DNA from: Phallus indusiatus
Lineage: Eukaryota > Basidiomycota > Agaricomycetes > Phallales > Phallaceae
NCBI GenBank assembly: GCA_027605045.1
Contig: JAQFWX010000004.1
Location: 682,001-746,000, forward strand
Length of the DNA: 64,000 nt
Reading direction: 5' to 3'
This document shows, piece by piece, positions 10,784 to 22,113 of this stretch; within the stretch, counting starts at the first letter, position 1; every line of letters starts with the position of its first letter. A program made the position numbers and the translations under genes. A model generated the notes under the pieces. That model made no database searches, had not been told where the DNA came from, and saw only the letters and a program-made list of their open reading frames with translations.

Positions 10784-13700
10784 CGCTTTTCTAAACACAT
10801 CTCAGCCCCATTCGATCCGAGAGAATCTGATGAAACTCGGTAGAGTCTTACTTTAGGCACGCAGTTGGTTTTCACTGCCATACAAATATCTAAGACCTAT
10901 ATTTTGAGGAAAGTTACAAACAATCACCAAGTGAATATATCAATAAATGGAGGAAGTAAGTATTCACGGCCATCAGTCTGTACTTTGCGCGGAGATGCCT
11001 TTCAATTTGTTCCTGCTGCTTTGAGGTCGCAATCAGCGGCATGAATACGCTAATCGTGGAAAGAAGCTGTACTCCCCTTAAGAGTTTGAGCTTAAGTTTT
11101 GATGAAAAAAAGTTCCAGTCCGGATGTAGGCTCACCGGGCAAATGAAGTTTAGTCCTGATCAAAAACTTTTCCCCTCGGTCTCCAGCGCTGGCACTGGGA
11201 ATATCCACTCAAATACTATTCTTGAATCAAGGATCAACTTCTGAAACAATGTGTTGAGAGAAATCCGTCGTAAAACAAAGCGTTCGCGCACAGATCCTTT
11301 GGTACCCAGCACCCAGTACTCAGTACTAGTCCGTGTTGGTGCAATCCGTTTAGACTGTTCCGCAGCCAAAACGTAGACCACAGTATATGCGCAATCCCCA
11401 TGTTTAATATTCCGAGAAAAGCCTATTTGACTTTCAACTTCGGACCGATGCAACCATCCGGCTGGTTTCTAAGCATTTTCATCTTGGAAATTCCTGTTCT
11501 TGCCCGGGGTCCCCATTCGCTCTTTTGAAGTAATTTCTAGTATTACAGCTCCAAGATAGGCCTCTCGTCATTCTCATGCGAAAAGTGATATTAATACGCT
11601 TTTTTTCGAAAAAAAAAAAGATGATGATGATGATACGAACGTATAAGATTGGGCCAGAAAAAGGCCGTCCGCCGGCAGGTAACATGATTGACGGCAGACG
11701 AGAAATTAGTCCATGAACTAATTTTCCTCTTGAACTGATTCAATGTCATGAACTCTAAATTCAATTCCAATTCCATTACCACCTTCTCCCATATTCTCAT
11801 GGTCATCACCCATACATGCGACGATGAACTCGTGTACATATTGCATCATGCTTTGTATTTGAGGAGTTGGTAGTGCTGCACTTGTAGCTTGAATTGCTGC
11901 CGAGTTTCGTTGACAAAGATTTAAATTAAATTCGGCGATTAAAGTTGCAAACCCTGCGGCCAGAATAAAAAACGGAGACCTTACGCCTGTTGGAAAGTGG
12001 GAAAATCAGATTGTACAGCATTCGTGGTGAATGATTGTCAGTACATTAAAGCTGTTGCCTTGCCCCTAGTGAAGAATCGGGATCTGTGCTATAATGATAT
12101 GATAAAGGGCGCTTTGAGCTTTTAGCCATGTATCATTATGATGAAAATATTGCTATTGTTTGGACATTCACGAGTCGATATACCGGTACACTGTGCCGCC
12201 GCCAAAGCGCTGACTTTTTGAACGAAGGCCGAGCCCTGAGATAGAGAATCATAGTCAGTATCGTTAAGAAGGCGTTTCAATACTTCACTGATCTGACACT
12301 GTTGATCGATCTGTACCCGCTGTGAGGAGAAGCCCGTCACGGCTTGCTTCAGTCCCGGAGTCTTGACTTCAAATCAATAGATGTATGCTAGAATAGCTTA
12401 CATATGCCCACGCTTTTTATTATTGAAGATATGTATGGAATTCTCCGCCCGGTTTTTCTTCGCCGCCACTTTGTGATTGCAACTTAATTCACTAATGAAC
12501 GGTCATATATTCATATACCAGGTGTCAATAGCCGCAGATGAAGTCTTACGGAAAGCAAACTCAACAAATTAAACTTCAAGGGGATCTCCGTTGTAACATG
12601 TTTTAGATCAAAATACTGCGCAACTTGACATCTTATCACAGCTACCACGCAGTGGGCTGTGGGCGAATGAATAGTACAGTACTGCATTAACGGGGGGTTT
12701 GGTAGCGAGACGACGTACATTGAATGCTCTAGTCCGAGAACAATGAATAAAATGGCATCAGTCCGAGTTTTCGGTGAGGGAATTGATCAGAGGGTTAAGG
12801 TCACACTTGAAAGACATTTCTTAATCTTACCTGATAGGTATCTCCATACCTTGGACGATTGGCTACTAAAGACCTTTACGAGAAAGTTTTTTTATCCACT
12901 CCGACGTCATGTCAACAATTGAATGAATCCTGTACAGTGCTAACTTGCTATACATTCCGCATCACTTCGGTAATAAACAGCAAGCCAAACGATGAATAGG
13001 AGTATTTTACTCACAAACATGTCATGGACTCGGAGTCGGTCATCGTCACAATCTAATACCGAGACGCGAGCTCACATAGTAAATCCAAATTAGGGTACCA
13101 ACTTCCCGGGGTATAAATCTACAATAAAGATCCACCCAAATGGTCTACAATAGGAGGGCCCTATATGTACATATTAAACATCGGCGCGGCGCGTTAGAAG
13201 GTGACATGATCATTCACATTTGAGGTGAGATGCTGGAACAAAGATTTTCCAAATGTCGGATGATGCCGCCCATGGAGAAAGTTCCCCTATACTGGATGAA
13301 CAATTAACTCGTCTTTTGGCTGTTCGTGATTACACCCGAAGAGGATGGGGGATGGGAGGATCAAGTAGTAGTACGTACCACGTGGTAAGTCGAAACTCCA
13401 CTCTCGGAAACAATTGACCTCCGACCATTTTTGACCATATGTCTTGAAATTTGACCCTATACCTTGAAGAGTATGAACGAAAAAGTTAATTTAATGGAGT
13501 GGCTCAATTCTCGAAGCTGTACTCAAGGCTTTTTTCCCTGAAAACGTGTAGATGTCATCTTAATGAATAGATGGAACACATGTATATGTGTTCTGTATTC
13601 AGTGATGATAAAACTCGAAACGGAAGCTTTTGGCACTTGCAGTTTTTTTTTCATCCCGGCGCGCCCCTTATAGCTACAGAAGTCTGATTTGAATGTGTTT

Positions 13701-13860
13701 CTTTCTTAGCAAGCCAAACGGAGATTTATTCGCACCAGTTTTGAGCTTCTTTCACGAACTAGTTCCCACATAATGCGAGTCGTTGAAACCCCGAATCTTG
13801 AAGCTGAAATTTTCCCATCCTATGTACGAAGAACTCGAGCCCAGATGTATTATTACACGT
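10784..13860. other. Long intergenic region, nothing recognised
   Basis: About 3 kb without a supported gene. Short open frames on both strands lack signal peptides, domains or splice support. A GAT/ATG microsatellite is near 11622-11635. Confidence 0.4.
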
Positions 13861-13863
13861 CAA

Positions 13864-13870
13864 TATAAAA
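13864..13870 (+). promoter_or_regulatory. TATA box of the 39-aa peptide gene
   Basis: TATAAAA lies 66 bp upstream of the ATG at 13930 and is followed by a pyrimidine-rich stretch, a normal fungal core promoter layout. Confidence 0.5.
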
Positions 13871-13929
13871 CAAACTGCACCTTCCTTTCTCTGATAACAA
13901 ATTCATCTTTGAAAACCTACATACTTACT

Positions 13930-14102
13930 ATGTCTATTGCTCGTCTCGTCAGCTTCGTCCTCGTCGTAGCGTTGACTACGGTCATGGCTTTGCCTACAAG
14001 TAAAGGCTTATGTTTGACATAAAGCACAATCACATCTAACGCACCTCTTTAGACGACCCTAATATGGAACTCACCAGCGTACACGTAGACGCGGGTTTTT
14101 AA
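13930..14102 (+). CDS. Tiny secreted peptide precursor, 39 aa, one intron
   Basis: Exon 1 (13930-13999) and exon 2 (14053-14102) flank a 53-bp intron with donor GTAAAG, branch TCTAAC and acceptor CTCTTTAG. The spliced product starts MSIARLVSFVLVVALTTVMA, a strong signal peptide. It continues LPTNDPNMELTSVHVDAGF and ends at TAA 14100-14102. The mature peptide would be only about 18 residues, with no Cys and no CaaX box, so it is not a classical basidiomycete mating pheromone. I do not recognise a family. The combined TATA box, intron and signal peptide make a chance ORF unlikely. It might be a signalling or defence peptide, but that is a guess. Confidence 0.6.
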
Positions 14103-14728
14103 AGAAACAATAATGCCTAATTGAGGGAACAACAGAATATAGGGGATATACTCAATGTATTTCCATATGCATTTCATGAAATTCTGTAGAAGTTCCATTC
14201 GGAAATTAAGTATTTATTTGATGGTCGTATGACTGTTACTTAGCGGTGGCTTTCATCCTGCAAGGGTTACCAAGGGGAATTTTAAATGAGTCTAGTAGGT
14301 GATTAGCATGTGAAATTGTGGAGAGGCCTGAGAGAAAACAGTGAAAACAGACTATTTGTGACTTTGAGAATTGAGACCGTATTGAGAGTCGGATTCTGCT
14401 CGGCGAAACAAGCTTGACAATATTCTTTGAGGTCAACAACAACTTTATATTCTTTTTGAAATTACGATGAGAATTTGGATGATGGTGGAACGAATGTGTT
14501 TGTTTTAATCCTTCGCTACAAAAAATTGTATACACCAAAGTGTCAGAAGGATTGTTACGAGTCTTTCCAAGGGACAAATCCTACAAAGCTCCTAAAATAT
14601 ACAAAACTTCTGTTGAGCAAGAAAGACAGATGAACAACTTTACCTTCCAACGCGCGGCCACGATAACGTTGCTAAGATTACGCCAAGACACAAAAAACAC
14701 GCGTGACAAAAATCCACCTGTCACACGA
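14103..14728. other. Intergenic, left flank of the MULE
   Basis: No supported gene. Before the insertion this sequence was contiguous with 24763 onward, so it is the original upstream region of the gene starting at 24861. Confidence 0.5.
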
Positions 14729-14737
14729 GTCCCATTC
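14729..14737. repeat. Left target-site duplication of the MULE (GTCCCATTC)
   Basis: Nine bases identical to 24754-24762, immediately outside the terminal inverted repeats. Nine bp is the typical MULE duplication length. Confidence 0.85.
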
Positions 14738-14898
14738 GATAGTAAAGCGTGCAAAAAATATTATTAAGCGGCTTGTGATGCCATGTCACCGGTTGTTTAG
14801 CCGCTGTCCCCCAGCTTCGCTTCCCCTTTCTTGACATCGCTTCCCATTCTCTAATTATTTAACCATTTTTAGCATCTCCGGCTGGTGCTCTGGTTTCG
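14738..14898 (+). repeat. Left terminal inverted repeat of the MULE
   Basis: Matches the reverse complement of about 24593-24753. Shared blocks include AAGCGGCTTGTGATGCCAT, ACCGGTTGTTTAGCCGCTGT and ATTATTTAACCATTTTT. Confidence 0.85.
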
Positions 14899-15026
14899 TT
14901 TAGGTTGGCCAAGGAGGCTTTCTCCTTTTGGTTCAACTTCCGTTGCTGTACCTGCTTGGTTTCCCCATTCGGCCACCGTGCAATATATTCAACAAAGTGC
15001 AACGGTTAGTCTTTCAGATTCCTAAA

Positions 15027-18000
15027 ATGGTAGAAGTCCGTGATCTGGTTGACTGTCTTTTGTATTTAAACCCCTCAGCTGCTTCGTCCTCCCAGTTCAC
15101 CACGACCAGTGCCCCCCCCCCCCCCCTCTCCCAAACCATACGATTGACGACTGCCCCCAGCCTCTGCTCTTTTCGTCAAGACTTTAATCTGAGTACGCCC
15201 TCTCATACCCCTCATACCCCTCCCCTTCTCATATACACCCTTTAGATTTTTCTTCAGTAAATGAATACTTCTAATGACGTAGTGTATGTACATTTTCTTT
15301 GCTTCGTACAGGCGATAAATAGTACTGAGTCATACGATCAGAGCTAGTTCGTGTCATGAGAATGACACTGTCAGATCAACATTAGAACGAGTAAGATTAG
15401 ACTGTCGTTGTTATTCCTTTCTCACATTTCTTACTTGGTATTAGTTAGGTCTTGATGTTATTCCCCCTCATCCCGTACAAGGTGAAAAAGGCAAAATCAA
15501 AGTAAGTTTACTAATGAGTTTATGTTCATTATCTGATAATCGTTGTATTTCCAGGTTTATCTCAAATTGCTGGATTGCGACAATTCGCAGCTTGACACAA
15601 TCAAGACGATCTATGCTAAGAGCCAGCACTTCCACCAGATCTTTACAGAACTTGAATCATCTCAAAGTGCTGCACGAGAACATTTGCAGCAACAGAATCT
15701 CTTGATCGATGATTTGGGAGATCTAGGGAACCGGTGGAGCCGACGGTGGAGCACATCGCATGAGTCTGCTGGGGGGCGTAAATGGCAGCGCATCCTCTTT
15801 CAGTGGTAGGTTGTGATTATGAATATTTACAGATGTATTTATATTGTTTGAATATATTGTACCAAAAGTCAGTCCGGAATTAGTACCACTGCGAGAAAAA
15901 TGAAAGTCGATCGAAAAAAGTTTGAACAGGGCAGGAGTATAATGAGTGCTGAATGGAAAAGGAAGATACCTTATGATTATACAGGCTGTCTGGCACACTT
16001 GGACCTGACATATGATCCTCAAAGCACAATAATCTATCGTATCACTGGAATTTTTGAACACGACGAGAAATGCAAAAGTCAGTTAATGAGCCGATTACCT
16101 GCCGTTCCAGTACATCCACATGTATGGCAGGATGCATTAAAGCAAATAAATAATGGCGCAAAGTATTTTTCGTTTATAATGAATTGTGAATTTAAATTGA
16201 CTATTTGACAGCATGGCTGCTGTTCAGAAACGCAATCATGATTTATTTCGAGCCAAACTATATCATGGTCAAAAGGATTATGACCCTGCAAAGGCAAACC
16301 ATCGCTATATTCTGTTGCCAGGCGACTCACGAACATTGTACCGTAAACAAGCCAAGTTTTTCGGGGTCAATTTGGAGAATCCACCTGCGGAAAATGTGGA
16401 CAATTGGCTGAATCCCGAGTCAACACTATATAGACCCGAATTGGCGTCGGCAGCTTTTTTTTATCAAGGCCGTACAAACAAGCAAGAGCGGTTCATGCTG
16501 TGTATACAGACACCCGAAATGAAGACAACAACGTGGGAGTACTCTCACAACAAGCAATTAATTATTGACGGGACATTTGGAATTTGCGATCGGCGTATTT
16601 TATTATTCATTGCTTTAGGGGTTGACAGGCAGAATCGTGGTATTCCACTTGCCTTTTTCCTTTTTTCAGCTCCAACAGGTAATCGGGCGACTCATGCAGG
16701 GTATGATACCTCCATTTTAACAGACCTTCTGAAATCGTGGGCGGTGAGTTTGGGCAAGCACGAGGGCCAAGTTTTTTCCCCCAAAATTGTCATAACCGAC
16801 ACGGATACAAGAGAGCGTGGGGCTATACTGTCAGTATGGCCGCATACAACGCTTTTACTTTGCAAATTTCACACACGGCAGTGTTGGACGAACAAGAGAA
16901 AATTACTGGTCAAAGGGAGTGGAGACGAGAGCCACATGTTTTACAAAGACCAGGTAATCAAAAGACTCCAAAACCTTGAGAGAGTGTCAGTACTATTATT
17001 TATTCTTTTTGATTTTTCTACTGAGATTTGGCTTCCAGCTTAATTGATTCAGAGAATTTCCAGGACGCCACTGCTTCAGCAAATTCTGAAAAAGCATGGC
17101 TCAGTGATTTACAACATTCTCATCCCCATCTTTCAACGCTAACAACGGGAGCTATTTCCTATATCAACTACCTATCTTCATACTGGTTATCAAAATCGCT
17201 TTGGGAAAGCTGGTCAGCATTCGGACGAATCGTAGCTTCTCGGATCTTAGGAACACCACTTGATGGTGTGATTCCCACAACAAACCATCTTGAAGCTTTC
17301 AACGGCGTCTTAAAGCACAAGTATATTCACCAGTATCAGAAGAATGGCCGTCGCATTCGATTCGATCTTCTTATTATGCTTCTAATTACGAAGATTCTCC
17401 CTGGCATATACGTACAACGAAATATCGAGACAAGATACTATGATTGGTTGTCTGCTCGTTTTGGCTCCCAACTTCAAAGTCAAGAGTTAGTTGAAGTCAA
17501 GAAGTTGAGGAAAACCACGAGTGCAGACAACCCTGCCTCCAGAAGGGAGTATGCTGTTACGTGGTGGTCTCCAGACTCACAAGTTCATTACAATGCCAGT
17601 GCACAGGCGATTATAGCACACAACCGTATTTCCGATTTCAAATGGATAGACCCAAAAACGGTCGAGGCCACCTGCGCGAGTAGTCTTTCAAATACTGCAT
17701 TTCAAGATCATCTGCGTTATACGATGTCCCTTAACTGTTATGGTTTAGCGGCATGTACTTGTCCACATAATTCAACAGGAAATGGTGCGTGTAAGCATCT
17801 ATGGGCCTTCCGGTATATTCTCCCTACTTTATCACCCACCGTCTCCTTCTATTTCCCATTGACTGAGAAGGCGGCGCTTGACATCCATCAATTATTCTTT
17901 CCATCCCATGTGTCTAACGGAACTCTTCATATTGCGGACATGCTTCCAGAACCCCCCAAAAATCACTTGCATTCAATTGCAACTATTTCAAATACATTAT

Positions 18001-18597
18001 CATCAATGGTTCCTGACTCAGATTCAGATGCAAGCTCTGACTTTGAAGAGTCTGAGAACGATGCAGACCAGGACTTCACAGATGCAAGTGATAAGGAAGT
18101 AGTACCAGAAGTACAATATTTTCTTAACCTTCTTTTTATTTTACTAACAGGATTAACTAGCTTCAACAAATGAGTTCAAAACTAGCCAGCGATCTTGCGC
18201 TAAAGGAACAGCTGAAGGGCCGCATCACCCAGGAAGTTGCATTCATACTTCCCCGTCTCCATGGCGTTTCACAGCTTTTAAGTGATGCTCAAGACAGTAT
18301 TGATGGGATACCTGAAGTATCAGAACTGCGATCAGTAATTGATTCTCTCCACACGAGACTATCTGGTCAAACAGCACCAGTGGACGGCGATGCTAGTGGT
18401 CTAAGTGCGACGCCAGACACCTCAACAGTATGCTTAATAGTTTCAAAAAGTAGCATTTTACCTATGCTAATGATTGACATTAGGCTTCCAATGCTCGTAA
18501 GCAATTCCAGAAAACACTACAAAGACAAGGACGAAGAGTTTTACCGCCATCACCTGAACGAAATCAAAAGCGCAAACGGTCTACAGCCACTTATTAG
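15027..18597 (+). CDS. MULE transposase with SWIM zinc finger
   Basis: This catalyses cut-and-paste movement of the element. Well-supported introns are 15806-15868, 16163-16211, 16986-17038, 18111-18160 and 18428-18483, each with consistent frames; an earlier one ends just before VYLKLLDC (about 15555). The DDE-type core shows IIDGTFGICDRR (first Asp), VITDTDTRERGA (second Asp), LLCKFHTRQCW, and TTNHLEAFNGVLK (likely catalytic Glu). The SWIM finger is CTCPHNSTGNGACKH near 17757-17795. The C-terminus has an acidic Ser/Asp-rich stretch, a helical segment and an NLS-like QKRKRS, ending TAG at 18595-18597. I saw no internal stop after splicing, so the gene may be functional. The 5' exons (15027-15500, around a poly-C tract) are uncertain. 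Confidence 0.85.
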
Positions 18598-18815
18598 TTC
18601 GAAATCAATTTGAAAAAAGCTTTGTTCAATTAATTTTCCTGTATTTATGTATGTGGAAGAAATAAAATCTACATGTGGCATTTGCAATATATAATAGCAG
18701 GTATGGTCTTTCGCTGCAACAGGCAAGCCATTGTGTCCTGCAGGGGGCTTGGCCATAATCCAGCTTGAAGAGCTAGACCCTTCTGAGTGTCCCGACTGAC
18801 CCCAGATCACAACAC

Positions 18816-21215
18816 TCAGAGGTAGAACCCATGCACACCCAATACCGGTACACAATAAACCGCCTTCAACAGTGAAGTGCCATTTGCCGGTTCGGGGAGA
18901 TTTGTAAAGCCATTTCGTAAAGCTCGTTTGGAATCTTGTACTCGCATCCGTTGTCCACGCGGTGTTTCTCCTGCAGTGGAAAAGCCTTCGTCAGAATTCA
19001 GCCATAGATTATCTCCCGCCGGGGTATGTAGAGGAGTATAACAACTGCGGAATAACTTCAGGTGTAGTATGTGTCGCAGTATATCTATATTCAAATAAGT
19101 AAAAGAAAAAGGCACTTGACATCAAGAACCGAAGTAAAAACGTACTGAATAGCTCTCTTGAGATTGTTAAAGATCAATCTACCCTCCGCAACACCTTTAA
19201 CAGTAGAAGCAAAGTTGTCGTCTAGAAGAATCATATTTGCGCCTTCTTTCGAAACGTCTGAGCCGGAGATATTCATGGAGATACCGAGATCGGCTCTCTT
19301 TAGTGCGGGAGAGCCGTTTACACTGTTTTATGAGAAACAGATATGAGCTCAACATGAAGAGAAAGAAAGTATAAGGAAGGAAGATTGCGTACACCAGTGA
19401 CACCAACGATATGGCCAAGAGCCTGTGCACGTTTGACAATCTCCAGTTTGTGTTTCGGGGAGGTACGGGAAAACACAATCTCTTTTTTTGCAAAGACTAA
19501 GAAAAGAAAATCAACCTTCAAATCAACGAGCACAAGATCGAACAAAGCACATACTAGTATCCCACTCAAACCCTTGCAACCCATCAATATCATCCCCATG
19601 AACAACAACAGCGCTAACCTCATCATCATAAATCTCCTTGACAGGCCGCCCAGTCTTAGCACTTAATGTCTGCTTCGTATCTCTCAAAATCAAATCAATC
19701 CTCCTCGCAATAGCCTCGGCCGTCTTCAGATGATCACCTGTGATCATCATCACTTTAATACCCCAAGCGGGGGTGTTCCGATCGACTTCACGAACACCAT
19801 GTTTAGGTGGATCTTCTAACGAGACGGGTCCGATGAAGGTGTAGTCGGATTCGGGGTAGTTGATTGGGTTATGTGTGAATTCGACGGATTCGGGGTAGAG
19901 ATGTCCTGGGAGGTTGTACTGTGCGCAAGCGATGACTAGGTGTCCGCGAGAAGCCATGTATGAATAGGCGTCATCGAAGGCTTTGTTGAATGATGCGTCT
20001 AACGCCGTCTTTGAGGTAGGTTGAGTATTTGGCTAAAACTCGTTCGGGGGCTCCTTTAAGCATGACAGTAAGGAAACCATCTCGATGTATCTTCCTGACT
20101 AAACAAAGTTCAGCATCACCAAGTTATTTTTCAGGTATGAGAGAACGCACCAATACTCAAAGCCCACTTGTTCGTGCTATTAAACGGTACCTCACATACT
20201 TTAGGATAGTCCTTATGATGTTTATCATAATCCGGCAAATAACGCCCCGCAAACCGAGCAAGTCCAGTTTCAGTAGCATCTCCCAGAATCTCACGTTATT
20301 CGAATGAAACATCGATCTTGTCGAACTTGATCTTGGAGTTCAACGCGCATACGTCGATGACCTCGAGCATTCCGGGAGTTGAGAATGAGTATGGAACTGT
20401 ACCTTGCGCATCATTGTTGGACTAGAAAGGCAGAGAATGGACGTAGTGAGGTAAAGAGAATGGAACTTTCTGCACTGAGACATACCTGGAATGCGCTGCT
20501 CATTTGAGTACCGCTCCATAGGTTTGTGACCGTCATTTGGTTCCGAGTCAACGTTCTAGTTTTTTCAGTCGCAAGAAGGGCACTAAATATATATCAATAC
20601 ACGGCAAAGAACACGAAAGAGGACTTGACATACAGAGCACCAAGTGTCTCAACACCTTGCAAATCCTTAACCAGAACATTCTGCGCAGCCATACGTTTCG
20701 CTGCAATAGACAGCCTATAAAAAAAAACCATCAATGAACAACACTCTAATTCTTGAACACGCGTCCTTACAAAAGCATGGCAACACTCGGTAATCCTTCT
20801 GGTACAAAGGCAACAAGAATGGACCCAGCGAAAGTAACGGTCGCAGCAGCATTACCCTTGTGAACGGTTCCAATTCCGACACCGAAGAAAACGACGGCGA
20901 ATAGGACTGCTATCGTAGACACGATAGCGACAAAGTTCGCACTTGAGTATGAAAGGAGGTATTTCTCCCGCCAAAGGAAGATTGGTTTCAAGTTGTTTGA
21001 AGCCATGCTGCGATGTACCAATCTGCTCTGTACGTCGCGCGACCCGCTAGAAGAGGGGTCGCCAAAGGATTTGGAGTAAACGCAACACGCTCTCTTGGTG
21101 TGGTGCCTTCAAAGCAAGTTCCACTATTGGGTCCTTGGTGAAAAGGCGCATTCTTGTCACTTAAAAGAGGTGTTTGAGCCTGTACCATGTTCCTCGAATT
21201 TCTCGCTTCCGCCAT
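18816..21215 (-). pseudogene. P-type cation ATPase fragment (class IIC-like), captured and decayed
   Basis: Read right to left, it shows TM segments M3 (SANFVAIVSTIAVLFAVVFF) and M4 with AFVPEGLPS, then VLVKDLQGVETLGAL, LTRNQMTVTNLW, EILGDATETGLARF, SRGHLVIACAQYNLPG, VMMITGDHLKTAEAIARR, VFSRTSPKHKLEIVKRAQAL and [11 protein letters not shown]. It is broken in several ways. The phosphorylation motif DKTGT reads EKTRT (20552-20569). The ND of TGDGVND reads NG and the motif is interrupted by an intron. There is an in-frame TAA at 20296-20298 (minus) and a frameshift near 20005. The A domain and M1-M2 upstream and the M5-M10 region downstream are missing or unrecognisable. Ion transport is therefore impossible. 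Conserved introns show capture from genomic DNA. Confidence 0.85.
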
Positions 21216-22100
21216 GATATTATCAACTGGAGCGGAGCAACCTAGGTCAGCGCTGAAATAGATGTTGCTAACATTGGACTTACGTTCCGGGGCCGTCCTG
21301 GGGTTCGAGCCATTTTTGCTTTATCTAGATCGCTATATTCACCCACGAGCTGACCGCTTGCCTCATCACCTCCCCTATCAACCAGAAGCTTAGCCTGTTG
21401 ACAGACATGTCCCAGAGCCCCCCCGGGTCGGGTTTGGTCAAGGGCAGTTCACGCAGCACTTGACAATCGTTGAGGTATCTAAAAGTGAAAAGCGGTTTCA
21501 GTGTTGATTAACAATCAAGCCCTACTTCCCAATCCGTACCATATTCGAATGACGAATGCCCCTATCATAACAGACAGGGAAAAGATGGCGGCGAGTGAAT
21601 AAAAGTCGAGCTGCGGGAGATACATGGTTAATTAGAAGAAACGGGGGATGGGAAGACATGAAACCTTAATTTACGTACGGTAAACGTTAGCGAATAAAGA
21701 GCTGTATATATAAAACGTGAAATGGAAATCGTGGCGAAAGCTATTAGGGCACGGCCCCAAGAGAGCAACCATACTAGGAGTCGAAAGGGGAGTCTGTTAG
21801 TCGATATAAAGCATGACAGTATGTATTGACACTAACGTATAGAAGAATGCAGCGATGAGAGAGACGAGAGGATGTGATTCTACCGTCTCCACGTCGTTGA
21901 GCTGGATGGAGTGCAGTGGAAGGGACGCTTAGAGCGCTAAGCGCCAAACAACAGGTGTAGTGGCGCCAACATAAAAACTTAAAGTGATACATATTTTCTT
22001 TGGTTTAGAACGAATTTTTTAAATAATAAATTTTATTTGACAAAACATTGTTTTACGAGTCTGAGAGCAGGATTTTTATGCAATACAAATTACCAGCATG
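21216..22100 (-). other. MULE interior between the ATPase fragment and the second gene
   Basis: Minus-strand reading gives short protein-like patches, for example QQAKLLVDRGGDEASGQLVG near 21340-21400 and a hydrophobic patch LDFYSLAAIFSLSVMIGAFV near 21600. I could not join them to the ATPase or to each other. They may be further captured gene fragments or the eroded ATPase N-terminus. Confidence 0.3.
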
Positions 22101-22113
22101 CACAGTAAATATA

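Noticed and set aside
11622..11640. GAT/ATG microsatellite with overlapping frames
   Set aside because: Simple repeat without other coding evidence.
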